This document shows positions 8,871 to 16,329 of a DNA stretch of 64,000 nt, one piece after another. The stretch is from positions 996,978-1,060,977 of the forward strand of contig NZ_NKRE01000001.1 in assembly GCF_002705925.1 (NCBI RefSeq), in the 5' to 3' direction. Under the pieces are notes generated by a model. The model worked only from the letters and a program-made list of their open reading frames with translations. It did not search any database and had not been told where the DNA came from. The stretch comes from Mycobacterium ostraviense (lineage in GTDB: Bacteria > Actinomycetota > Actinomycetes > Mycobacteriales > Mycobacteriaceae). How positions within the stretch are numbered: the first letter of the stretch is position 1; each line of letters begins with the position of its first letter. The position numbers were made by a program, and so were the translations under genes.

Positions 8871-10371
8871 CGTTCAGGCCCCGGGTGGCGGGTCCTTCCA
8901 GCAGCGCGCCGTCCGGCGCAAACCGCGACCCGTGCAACGGGCATTCCCAGGCTTGAGTGGCCTGGTTCCAGTTCACGATCCCGCCGAGATGTGGGCACAC
9001 CGGCGACACCCGATGCTCGACGCCGTCCACCGAACACCTCGCCTGCAGGTGCCACGGCGGCCCGGTGACCACGCCACCGTTGCCGTCACCATCGCCGTCG
9101 ATGGCATCGGATCGCCGGACGGACGGCGCCAGCCAGCCTTTGGCCAGGTGATAGGCGACCTCGAGGTTGGCGGTGAGAGCCGTGGTGACCCCGCTCAATT
9201 CATGCGGGCTCCAGGCCGCGAACGCCCGGGCCCAGTCCATCCGTCCGCCGAGAATGCGCGAGCTGAGCAGCAACGCCGCGGCCACTCCGTTGGTCAGTCC
9301 CCACTTGTTGAAGCCGGACGCCACGAGCACCTTTTCGTCACCGGGCAGGATGGGGCCGACATAGGGCAATTGGTCGACGGGCGTGTAGTCCTGAGCCGAC
9401 CAGCGATGAGTCGCCACCGCGCCCGGATAGTGGCTTCGCACCCAGGACGTCAGCTCCTCGAGTTCGGCCGTGGGACTCTTCCGCCCGACGACGTGGCTGG
9501 CTCCGGCCACGATGAGCCGCTCACCGTCGCCTAACGGGGCATAGCGCACGGACCTGGTCGGCGAGCCCGCCGAGATGAACATCGACCGGGTGATCGGGCC
9601 CGGGACGTCGAACGCCGTGCAGTAGGACCTGCTGGGTTTGAGGCGGGCGAAGAATCCGCCGCGGTCGAACACGGGCATGCCGGTGGCCAGGATGCAGTGC
9701 CCCGCATCGACCTCGGCGTCGCCGTCAGCGCTGCGCACCGCCAACCGGACACGGCCCCGATGATGCGACAGCTTGCGCACCCGGGCACCTTCGACAAGAA
9801 GACCGCCACGGTCGGTCAGCTCCCGGATGAAGCTGTCCAGCAACGGCATCGGGTCGATCTGGGCTTGATCGGCCAACCGCACTCCACCGTGGTACGGAAA
9901 CGGCGCATCGGCCTCGTCGGCCCACTGCGCGCCGACTCGCGCCCGATGACAGGCGGCCAGCACGGCTCGAGCCGACGCGACTTCGCCGGGGTTTTGCGCA
10001 TAGGTGTAGTCGGCTTCACGTTGCAGCGGCAGCTGGTTGGCGGAGCAGTGCCGCAACAGCCAGTCCTGACCCTCCCGATTGCCCCGCACGTAGTCGGCGG
10101 CGAGACCGTCGCCGTGGCGAGCGACGATCTTCGACAGCGTGGTTCCCTGCAGCAGGCTGAGCTTTCCGGTGGTGTTGCCGGTGGTCACCGCGCCCGCGGT
10201 GCGGGCTTCCAGCACCAGCACCTCCTTGCCGGCCCGGGCCAACAGCACCGCGCTGACCAGTCCGGTGATACCGGCGCCGACGACCACCACGTCGGCCGAT
10301 GTCAACTGGCCGTTGAGCCGGTCGGATTGCTCCCGCAGCCGATTGTGGCCGGCCAGCCATGGCGATGTCAT
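8860..10371 (-). CDS. FAD-dependent oxidoreductase with C-terminal Rieske [2Fe-2S] domain
   Basis: A 503-residue fusion. The N-terminal domain (about 1-400) is a D-amino-acid-oxidase-type flavoprotein: VVVVGAGITGLVSAVLLA near residues 28-45 binds FAD and the domain ends with GPILPGDEKVLVASGFNKWG. The C-terminal 90 residues hold a complete Rieske motif, CPHLGG followed 15 residues later by CPLHGSRF. Such fusions occur in actinobacteria and Bacillus; substrates are mostly unknown. No signal peptide is seen, so it is cytosolic. H37Rv has no gene like this here as I recall. No cofactor residue is missing. Confidence 0.8.
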   Translation of the reverse strand: MTSPWLAGHNRLREQSDRLNGQLTSADVVVVGAGITGLVSAVLLARAGKEVLVLEARTAGAVTTGNTTGKLSLLQGTTLSKIVARHGDGLAADYVRGNREGQDWLLRHCSANQLPLQREADYTYAQNPGEVASARAVLAACHRARVGAQWADEADAPFPYHGGVRLADQAQIDPMPLLDSFIRELTDRGGLLVEGARVRKLSHHRGRVRLAVRSADGDAEVDAGHCILATGMPVFDRGGFFARLKPSRSYCTAFDVPGPITRSMFISAGSPTRSVRYAPLGDGERLIVAGASHVVGRKSPTAELEELTSWVRSHYPGAVATHRWSAQDYTPVDQLPYVGPILPGDEKVLVASGFNKWGLTNGVAAALLLSSRILGGRMDWARAFAAWSPHELSGVTTALTANLEVAYHLAKGWLAPSVRRSDAIDGDGDGNGGVVTGPPWHLQARCSVDGVEHRVSPVCPHLGGIVNWNQATQAWECPLHGSRFAPDGALLEGPATRGLNASP

Positions 10372-10557
10372 TGGTGCCTAGTTGCCCGCTACGAGCACGG
10401 CCAAACGGTGTCGGTGATAACACCGCTGCAGCACAGTCCGGCGGTGGCCGTCGTCGGGCCCGGGCGGCACCCTGATTGCCGACGTTTGAGCAGCCAGTGC
10501 GGCGGGGAATTCGGCGCGCAGATCGAAACGCAGCCGCGCAGCGCCGACAGGCCAGGC
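10372..10557. other. Intergenic stretch without a convincing gene
   Basis: A 63-codon minus-strand frame (10378-10569) ends 6 bp before the DAO-Rieske start but is Arg/Ala-rich, resembles nothing I recognise and has no ribosome site. With the repeats and hairpins that follow (10558-10791), the whole 10372-10791 interval appears regulatory rather than coding. Confidence 0.4.
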
Positions 10558-10596
10558 TTGAGGGACCATAGCTTTGAGGGACCATAGCTTGAGGGA
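10558..10596. repeat. 16-bp direct tandem repeat, two copies plus a third fragment
   Basis: TTGAGGGACCATAGCT occurs at 10558-10573 and again at 10574-10589, followed by TGAGGGA. It lies immediately before a strong hairpin in the gap between the divergent DAO-Rieske and GlnR-like genes. It could be a replication-slippage product or a repeated binding site. Confidence 0.8.
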
Positions 10597-10602
10597 TGGT
10601 GG

Positions 10603-10627
10603 ACCCGGCCCGGGATACGGGCCGGGT
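10603..10627. terminator. GC-rich 10-bp hairpin
   Basis: ACCCGGCCCG (10603-10612) pairs perfectly with CGGGCCGGGT (10618-10627) around a 5-base loop. There is no U-tract, as is usual for mycobacterial terminators. Because the flanking genes diverge, it may instead belong to a leader or an operator. Confidence 0.45.
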
Positions 10628-10709
10628 TCATCGATTGCCGCCGCCGCATCTCAACCGAGTCGGCGGCGCTCACAGCATTGGAATAATTTCCTTTCCAACG
10701 GGTATTCAG

Positions 10710-10791
10710 GGCTTCGCCGTCAGGCATCTCCCCAGGAGGTGCCTACGAAGCCGGGTGGCGGAACCCTCGCGAAGGGGTTGGGAGACGTCTG
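10710..10791 (+). promoter_or_regulatory. Strongly folded leader of the GlnR-like regulator (riboswitch-like candidate)
   Basis: GGCTTCG (10710-10716) pairs perfectly with CGAAGCC (10746-10752). Inside it, AGGCATCTCC (10722-10731) pairs with GGAGGTGCCT (10735-10744), ten pairs with one G-U and a CCA loop. A second hairpin, AACCCT (10762-10767) with AGGGGTT (10773-10779), sits just before the GGGAG ribosome site and the TTG start at 10792. The arrangement could control translation initiation. It does not match any riboswitch consensus I can recall. Confidence 0.5.
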
Positions 10792-11520
10792 TTGGAAGTT
10801 CTGCTGATCAGCAACGAAGCCGACTTCCCATCGGCATTGCCGAGGTTGGAATCATTCGCGCGCTCGGTGCGGCGTGCCCCGCTGGACGACCACCACGCAT
10901 GGCAGCTCGAGGGCGCTGACGTCGCGATAATCGATGCACGCACCGACCTGGCTGCGGCACGCCGGGCATGCCGGCGTGTGACGGCCGGCGCACCCGCCCT
11001 TGCGGTGGTGGCCGTTGTCGCGCTAGCCGATTTCATCGATCTTGACGTCGATTGGCATTTCGACGATGTGCTGCTGGAGGCGGCCGACGCGGCCGAACTG
11101 CGGGCACGGTTGCGGCTGGCGATCATCCGCCGGCGCAACGCGCTGGAGGGCACCCTCGAATTCGGCGACCTTCTGCTGCACCCCGACAGCTATACGGCGT
11201 CGCTGGGTGGCAAAGACCTGGGCCTGACCGCCACCGAATTCAAGTTGCTTGCGTTTCTTGTGCAGCACGCCGGTCGGGCGTTTACCCGGACCCGGTTGAT
11301 GCACGAAGTGTGGGGCTATGACTGCACCGGTCAGGTCCGTACCGTGGACGTCCACGTCCGACGACTGCGCGCCAAGCTCGGAGCCAAGTACGCAGCGCTG
11401 GTGGAAACCGTCCGCAGCGTGGGCTACCGGGCGGCGACGCCACCACAGCCCCGGTGGATTGTCCGCGAGCCGGAGGTGAGTCCGGTGTCTACGGCGGCCC
11501 CGGACTCCGTCGCGCAGTAG
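10792..11520 (+). CDS. GlnR-like OmpR-family response regulator (Rv2884-like)
   Basis: A 242-residue regulator. Residues 1-115 form a receiver-like domain that lacks the usual acidic pocket and phosphoryl-acceptor context (VAIIDARTDL, as in GlnR), so it is an atypical receiver probably not controlled by phosphorylation. The C-terminal winged helix shows LTATEFKLLAFLVQHAGRAFTR and RTVDVHVRRLRAKLG. The family includes GlnR, the nitrogen regulator of actinobacteria; position next to pyrH matches rv2884. The TTG start has GGGAG seven bases upstream. Its leader is unusually structured. The target genes cannot be read from this window. Confidence 0.8.
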   Translation: MEVLLISNEADFPSALPRLESFARSVRRAPLDDHHAWQLEGADVAIIDARTDLAAARRACRRVTAGAPALAVVAVVALADFIDLDVDWHFDDVLLEAADAAELRARLRLAIIRRRNALEGTLEFGDLLLHPDSYTASLGGKDLGLTATEFKLLAFLVQHAGRAFTRTRLMHEVWGYDCTGQVRTVDVHVRRLRAKLGAKYAALVETVRSVGYRAATPPQPRWIVREPEVSPVSTAAPDSVAQ

Positions 11521-11521
11521 T

Positions 11522-12457
11522 TCAGCCGAAAAGCGGCAGGGCGCGCTTGCGGGTCAGGGCGTCCATGCCGCGCTGAATGGTGTCCTCGACTTCGCGGTAC
11601 TTGTTGTCGACATAGGCGTCGTCGTCGGCGCGGGCGGGGTCGTGGTCCAGGTCGACCGCGGGCATGAACCGGGTCCGGATCTTGGCGGGCAATGGCAGCT
11701 GCGGAAGCGCCGCCGGCGCAATGCCCCACGGTAGTGAGATCGCCAGCGGGAACACCTTCAGCCGCAACAGGCGATCGAGCTGCAAGGCCCGGGACAGGCG
11801 GTCGCCGCGGATCAGCACCGGCATGGCGTCGGCGCCGCCGACCGTCGCGATCGGCACGATGGGCACCCCGGCCCGAATCGCCATCTTCACGAAGCCTTTC
11901 CGCCCGGCGAGGTTGGCCCGGTCACGCTCGGTCCAGGGGCGCAGCGAATCCACCTCACCGCCGGGCCACAACGCCACGTCACGCCCCTCGGCCAGTGCCG
12001 TCGCGATGGCGTCCGGGGCCGCGGGAAGGACCCCCATCGACCGGAAATATCGCCCGATTCCCGGAATCGCCATGAGCGCGTCGTGAGCGGTGCCGTGCAA
12101 CGGGCGCTCCGGTCCGAACCGTCGCCACCATTGCAGACCCACGGTCCACGCGTCCCAGACGAACGGAGCCCCCGAGTGAATGCCGACCAGCAGCACCGGC
12201 GGCTCGGGAATGTTCTCCCAACCGTCAATCTCCATCCGGAACCAGTAGTCGACAAGCAAGTTCCACACAAACTTATGGCGGTGCAGAGTGGTCTCATCCT
12301 GACCGTCGAGATCCCATTCGCCGGCCCGTTTGGCTACCCAGCCGCTGAGACCACCATCCTGCTTGTCCCGCTTGTCCCCCATCGTCGCCCGCGCCTGATC
12401 GGCATGGCGCCGCGCCTGTTGGCGGATTTCTTCGGGCCTGAGATCGCTAGCACTCAT
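11522..12457 (-). CDS. PlsC-like acyltransferase
   Basis: A 311-residue protein of the glycerol-3-phosphate/lysophospholipid acyltransferase superfamily. LLVGIHSGAPFVWD resembles the substrate-entry His motif but spaces H and D by seven residues rather than four, and ALWPGGEVDS occupies the PEG-type phosphate-binding site. Related mycobacterial proteins are membrane-associated and thought to acylate lipids. It converges tail to tail with the GlnR-like gene, 1 bp apart. I start at the ATG at 12457; a frame to 12538 has no better signal. The lipid substrate is unknown. Confidence 0.7.
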   Translation of the reverse strand: MSASDLRPEEIRQQARRHADQARATMGDKRDKQDGGLSGWVAKRAGEWDLDGQDETTLHRHKFVWNLLVDYWFRMEIDGWENIPEPPVLLVGIHSGAPFVWDAWTVGLQWWRRFGPERPLHGTAHDALMAIPGIGRYFRSMGVLPAAPDAIATALAEGRDVALWPGGEVDSLRPWTERDRANLAGRKGFVKMAIRAGVPIVPIATVGGADAMPVLIRGDRLSRALQLDRLLRLKVFPLAISLPWGIAPAALPQLPLPAKIRTRFMPAVDLDHDPARADDDAYVDNKYREVEDTIQRGMDALTRKRALPLFG

Positions 12458-12568
12458 GCCGACGGGGTACCCGATTGAGCCGCTGCCGATGCGGGCCGGC
12501 CAATTCGATCGGTAACCAAGACCGCCCCACGTCGACATTGACGCGGGGCGGTCGATGACAAGCAGCGG

Positions 12569-13051
12569 TTAGACGTTGCTGGTCCAGATGAGGACGTCTT
12601 GCACTCCGTCGTTGTAGACCACGCCGTTGGGCGGCTGGCCGGTCACGTCGAAGTAGATCAATCCGCTACGTTGGTCACCCTGATTGATCGGCGCCGGATT
12701 CAGCCCGTTGGGAACCGGCACCGTGTCGATCACCCGGTAGGTCTGACCGTTGGCCGAGCGGGCGTTGAAGTCAGCGACCACCGGGGTCACGACTCCGCTG
12801 ACGGATTTGGCGGTGACCTCGGCCTGGTAGAGCTTTCCGTGCGGGGTGTAACCCGGAATGGTCACGTTGCTCGGCTGCAGATTGGCCACCGTGTAGGAAG
12901 TGACCATCGGCCCGTCTACCAGCTGTTCGGCCGTACCGAAGCCCTCGATGGTCGGAGGCGCCGCGGTCGCTGTTGCCGCGCCGAAGACACCGGCCGCCGC
13001 GATCGCCGCGGCCCCGATACCCGTCTTCATCGCCGTCGTTGTGAACTTCAC
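12569..13051 (-). CDS. MPT63-like secreted immunoglobulin-fold protein
   Basis: A 160-residue precursor with a clear signal peptide (residues 1-31, ending ATATAA). The mature part aligns with M. tuberculosis MPT63 (Rv1926c): TIPGYTPHGKLYQAEVTAK, VTPVVADFNARSANG, and a C-terminal GLIYFDVTG followed by VQDVLIWTSNV. MPT63 is a small secreted antigen with a beta-sandwich fold and unknown function. The GTG start at 13051 follows a GAGGGG ribosome site. Its place here, away from the rv1926c region, suggests a paralogue or rearrangement. Confidence 0.85.
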   Translation of the reverse strand: MKFTTTAMKTGIGAAAIAAAGVFGAATATAAPPTIEGFGTAEQLVDGPMVTSYTVANLQPSNVTIPGYTPHGKLYQAEVTAKSVSGVVTPVVADFNARSANGQTYRVIDTVPVPNGLNPAPINQGDQRSGLIYFDVTGQPPNGVVYNDGVQDVLIWTSNV

Positions 13052-13305
13052 GCTTATCCCCTCTCGTTCGTGTCGTTCAATGCAGTTGTTCCCTTATTCG
13101 GGGCCCTAACCACTCCCAACGAATAACCCCGCTGTCGGGGGCCCAAACCCGGTCGTCGCACCAGTTGCCCCGATCGGCAGGTTTACCTGCACGGACCATC
13201 GGGTTTCTTTTTGCCCGACAACATCATTGGCAACACTCATCAACATCTATTAACAGAGGTACCAGGTGCCACTGCGGCGGCCGCATTCCGCCGGAAGACG
13301 AAATA
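13052..13305. other. Divergent intergenic region without a gene
   Basis: No credible coding frame on either strand. It carries the upstream region of the MPT63-like gene (minus) and leads to the SigF/SigB-like promoter of the small-protein/SDR pair (plus). Local A+T-rich patches such as CAACATCTATTAACA near 13240 could be promoter or protein-binding DNA. Confidence 0.4.
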
Positions 13306-13334
13306 GTTGATTAGCCCGCGGTGGCCACGGGTAG
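13306..13334 (+). promoter_or_regulatory. Candidate SigF/SigB-type promoter
   Basis: GTTGAT (13306-13311) and GGGTAG (13329-13334) are separated by 17 bases, close to the GTTT/GTTG and GGGTAT hexamers known for mycobacterial stress sigma factors. The start codon of the small protein follows about 48 bases later. An inverted repeat GTAGCCC/GGGCTAC overlaps the -10 and could be an operator. Confidence 0.4.
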
Positions 13335-13381
13335 CCCGTCTGCAGCCGGGGCTACGCCGCTCACGATAGGGGGAACCTGCG

Positions 13382-13558
13382 ATGGAACGTGGGAACGCCA
13401 AGCACAGTCCGCGCGACGACGATGAACTCAAGCATGAATTGAGCGGCACTCTGCAGGGAAATCGATCGAGCAGGAGCGAGGAATGGCGCGATCCGGAGCC
13501 ACCGGCCGACGACGATCCCGACGTGCCCACGGCCGGTCCGACAAACCGGAAATCCTGA
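13382..13558 (+). CDS. Small acidic hydrophilic protein (58 residues)
   Basis: Reads MERGNAKHSPRDDDELKHEL then a serine/arginine segment, SEEWRDPEPPADDDPD and a short tail, stopping at 13556-13558. It is very hydrophilic, rich in Asp, Glu, Arg and Pro, and probably disordered. I recognise the pattern as a small conserved actinobacterial family that often sits beside general-stress genes, but no function is known. AGGGGGAA lies about 7 bases before the ATG. The stress-type SDR follows 84 bp downstream on the same strand. Confidence 0.68.
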   Translation: MERGNAKHSPRDDDELKHELSGTLQGNRSSRSEEWRDPEPPADDDPDVPTAGPTNRKS

Positions 13559-13642
13559 ACTGATGATCGTGCGAACTTGTCAGTTTGAACATTTGCGGCG
13601 CTTGACAATTGGTCGGCATGAATTACCGGAAAGGACGTTGCC

Positions 13643-14482
13643 ATGAGCTTTGCGGCACAGCAACAAAGCGTGCCCGGAGTGCAGGCCCGGATGAATCCTG
13701 TTCCTGATTGCGGCGAGAACAGCTATCGCGGTTCGGGAAAGCTCACCGGTAAGCGCGCGGTCATTACCGGCGGGGACAGCGGCATCGGCCGTGCGGTGGC
13801 GATCGCGTATGCGCGAGAAGGCGCCGATGTGCTCATCTCCTACCTCGACGAACACGACGACGCGCGCGACGTCGCACGTTATGTCGAAGAGGCCGGCCGA
13901 CGCTGCGTCCTGGTTCCGGGGGATCTCGCCGATCCGGCGCACTGCCGCGCGGTGATCGACCGCGCCGTCCAGGAATTCGGCGGCCTCGACATCCTGGTCA
14001 ACAATGCCGCGTATCAGATGATGCACGACAGCCTCGACGAGATCAGCGACGAGGAGTGGGACTACACCTTTCGGCTCAATATCGGCGCATACTTTCATCT
14101 CGCCAAGGCGGCGTTGCCGTACCTGGGCTCCGGGTCCTCGATCATCGGCAGTTCCTCGGTCAACTCCGATACGCCCAACCCCACGCTGGCGCCCTACGCC
14201 GCAACCAAGGCGGCGATCGCCAATTTCTCGGCAAGCCTCGCTCAGCTGCTCGGCGACAAAGGGATTCGCGTCAACAGCGTGGCGCCCGGTCCGATATGGA
14301 CACCGCTGATCCCGGCCACGATGCCCGCCGACAGCGTGGCGTCCTTCGGGGACAACGTGCCGCTGGGGCGCGCCGGCCAACCCGCCGAACTCGCGCCGAT
14401 CTACGTCCTGCTGGCATCCGATGACGCGAGTTACATTTCCGGCGCCCGGGTAGCCGTCACCGGCGGCCGGCCGATTCTGTAA
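13643..14482 (+). CDS. Short-chain dehydrogenase/reductase, YghA/YdaD stress type
   Basis: A 279-residue SDR. The N-terminal extension (residues 1-35, with NPVPDCGENSYRGSGKL) is typical of the YghA/YdaD branch, which is induced under general stress in other bacteria. The NAD(P) loop TGGDSGIGR lies at residues 42-50, NNAA near 120, a serine cluster near 170 and the catalytic YAATK at 185-189. The substrate is unknown. The upstream small acidic protein and SigF/SigB-like promoter fit a stress operon. RBS GGAAAGGA precedes the ATG. Confidence 0.88.
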   Translation: MSFAAQQQSVPGVQARMNPVPDCGENSYRGSGKLTGKRAVITGGDSGIGRAVAIAYAREGADVLISYLDEHDDARDVARYVEEAGRRCVLVPGDLADPAHCRAVIDRAVQEFGGLDILVNNAAYQMMHDSLDEISDEEWDYTFRLNIGAYFHLAKAALPYLGSGSSIIGSSSVNSDTPNPTLAPYAATKAAIANFSASLAQLLGDKGIRVNSVAPGPIWTPLIPATMPADSVASFGDNVPLGRAGQPAELAPIYVLLASDDASYISGARVAVTGGRPIL

Positions 14483-14562
14483 CGGCTTTTACCGGGGCCG
14501 TCGATCGTTCGCCGAAGCGACAGGTGTAGCCGGACGATTGCCGGGGTACTGCCCTTGGGGCG

Positions 14563-15651
14563 GTGGTGAAAGGACGGCGAGCGATCGTGGCCATCGGTAC
14601 TTCTCACCAGCGGCGGTGGCGCTGGTCTGGCGTGGCTGGCGCGGTAGCCGCCGGACTGATGGCGGCGGCCGGGTGCTCCGCTCCAGGGGTCGCGCTGGAA
14701 AGCGCGCCGGCGGTGGAGCTGACCGCGATCGGCGCCCCGGTGCGTGATCCCGTCTGGTCGTATCGCGACCACTCGCTGCTGGGGCTCACCGAAGATCAAC
14801 GGCTCGCCAAGATCACGGTCACCGGTTCCCCGACCGCCGACACGCGCCTCTCGGAGCCGATGGACGTCGGGCGCAACCTGCAGATCAGTCAGAAGGACGA
14901 TCGACACGTCTTCGTGCCGCAGCCGCAGCGTGACCGGGTGACGGTCGTCGACATCGAGAGCCTGCAACGCGTCGACGAGTTCGACGCCGGGCCGGCGCCG
15001 GCCTACCTCGCCGAAGACGCCGGAATGCGGATGTTGCTGGCGCTGTCGGCGGACCGGTCTTCGGTGACGCCGGTGGATCAGTACGGTTTTCGAAAGTTAC
15101 CGACCGCCAGCATCTCCGCAGAACCCGCAGACACCATCGACGGCGCCAACCGCGGACGCCAGATCGAGTACCACCTCTACGGACCGTCCGGAATCCGCTA
15201 CTACAAAGGGCCGTCGTCGCCTCCGGAAGAACGCGGCTCGTTGCACATCGATGTGGCCGTGTCGGCAGGGGACGGAACCGCCGTGACGCGCAGCTACGTC
15301 GCCGGGCGCAACGACAGCGTGCTGTACGCGGTCGATTCGCGACGCGGCGGGCACGGCATGGAAGTGCTTGGCTGCGCGCAACTCTCGGCGCCGATTCGCT
15401 ACCTGGGCACCGACGAAACCCGCATCTACGCCGCGACCGACCGCGACGTGGTGGTGCTGCAAACGGAGAGCTTCACCGGCTACTCGGACGGGGTCATCCC
15501 GGTGCTCCGCACGATCGACTATCGGGCAGGTCTTCCGAGCGGTCCGCTCTCTTCCGCGCCACTTTCCGGGATGGCGATCGGACCGAAGCGCGTGTATCTC
15601 ACCCTGCGCGGTCAGCCGTATCTGGTCAGCGTGGCCAAACCGCACCTCTAG
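14563..15651 (+). CDS. Putative lipoprotein with beta-propeller-like repeats
   Basis: A 362-residue protein beginning with a basic segment, a hydrophobic stretch and the lipobox LMAAAGC (lipidated C38), so it should be anchored outside the membrane. The mature part has repeated segments of the YVTN/propeller kind (HVFVPQPQRDRVTVVDIESL, NDSVLYAVDSR, ETRIYAATDRDVVVLQ, KRVYLTLRGQPYLVSV). I do not recognise a named family. GTG at 14563 is used; an in-frame GTG at 14587 is also possible. It heads a plus-strand pair converging with the molybdo-oxidoreductase block, hinting at a redox or metal-handling role. Confidence 0.6.
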   Translation: MVKGRRAIVAIGTSHQRRWRWSGVAGAVAAGLMAAAGCSAPGVALESAPAVELTAIGAPVRDPVWSYRDHSLLGLTEDQRLAKITVTGSPTADTRLSEPMDVGRNLQISQKDDRHVFVPQPQRDRVTVVDIESLQRVDEFDAGPAPAYLAEDAGMRMLLALSADRSSVTPVDQYGFRKLPTASISAEPADTIDGANRGRQIEYHLYGPSGIRYYKGPSSPPEERGSLHIDVAVSAGDGTAVTRSYVAGRNDSVLYAVDSRRGGHGMEVLGCAQLSAPIRYLGTDETRIYAATDRDVVVLQTESFTGYSDGVIPVLRTIDYRAGLPSGPLSSAPLSGMAIGPKRVYLTLRGQPYLVSVAKPHL

Positions 15652-15676
15652 GAAGAAGATACGGACAGTCAGGCCA

Positions 15677-16009
15677 ATGAGTACAGCAGCAGACACACCC
15701 CAACCGCTCGGTGTCGACGATGACCTCGAACTGCTCACCGAGCAGATCGAGGCGCTCAAAGAACTCGGCCGCTGCGACCAGGTCGACGACGGCCAGACCT
15801 ACGACTTCAGCATCCGGTGGGGGGCGGCGCTGGCCGGACGACTGCGCCGGCTGGTGCATTACAGCCGCCTGGGGATACTGAGCGAGGCTGACGAACGCCG
15901 CTTCCAAACGGTGTGTGACGAACTGCGCTCGGTGTCGGATCTGATCGAACGGTTCGATCTGGCCCGGCCCCGGTTCACCGACACCCCGAGCCACCCCAGG
16001 TGGCGCTAG
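15677..16009 (+). CDS. Hypothetical helical protein (110 residues)
   Basis: I do not recognise this protein. It is acidic and predicted mostly helical (LELLTEQIEALKELGRC, ALAGRLRRLVHYSRLGILSEADERRFQ, ELRSVSDLIERFDL), with a short Pro-rich C-terminus. It starts 25 bp after the propeller lipoprotein and its 3' end overlaps the zinc-ribbon gene on the other strand by 35 bp (15975-16009). The long tail-to-tail overlap means the last 11 codons of both are constrained together. No membrane segment or cofactor motif is seen. Confidence 0.62.
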   Translation: MSTAADTPQPLGVDDDLELLTEQIEALKELGRCDQVDDGQTYDFSIRWGAALAGRLRRLVHYSRLGILSEADERRFQTVCDELRSVSDLIERFDLARPRFTDTPSHPRWR

Positions 16010-16328
16010 CCTGTGCCGCCCGGGCGTGGCTGGCGATGGCGCCGATGTCCGAAATGCTTTGGTAGTCGGTCAGGAATTCCTTGGCCGCCAATACAATTCC
16101 GGTCCGCCGCCTGGGGCAGGCAGGGTTGCGACACGTCAACGCCACCATGAAGGCGTCGTCGTCTTCATTGAGGAACAGGAAACCCAGATACAGCGCATGC
16201 CCGACCTCGAAATCCTTGCCGCCGCATCCCTCACAGTGCCCGCCTTTGACCGCCACCAGCTCTGACACTTGTTGTCGCTCGGCGCTTTTCAAGCTGATCA
16301 GCTCCGGCCGTACCGCCATGTCGGTCAT
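15975..16328 (-). CDS. Zinc-ribbon-like hypothetical protein
   Basis: A 117-residue protein with two cysteine pairs, CEGCGG and CRNPACPRR, about 40 residues apart, resembling a structural zinc ribbon. Between them are hydrophobic strands (HALYLGFLFLNEDDDAFMVALT). The ATG at 16328 has GGAG seven bases upstream; ATGs at 16343 and 16319 are alternatives. It begins 1 bp after the molybdo-oxidoreductase stop and is surely co-transcribed with it. It could be a maturation or regulatory accessory, but that is inference from position only. Confidence 0.65.
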   Translation of the reverse strand: MTDMAVRPELISLKSAERQQVSELVAVKGGHCEGCGGKDFEVGHALYLGFLFLNEDDDAFMVALTCRNPACPRRRTGIVLAAKEFLTDYQSISDIGAIASHARAAQASATWGGSGCR

Positions 16329-16329
16329 G

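Noticed and set aside
10378..10569. 63-codon minus-strand frame before the DAO-Rieske gene
   Set aside because: Near the gene start but lacks a ribosome site and a protein-like pattern; listed only as part of the intergenic region.
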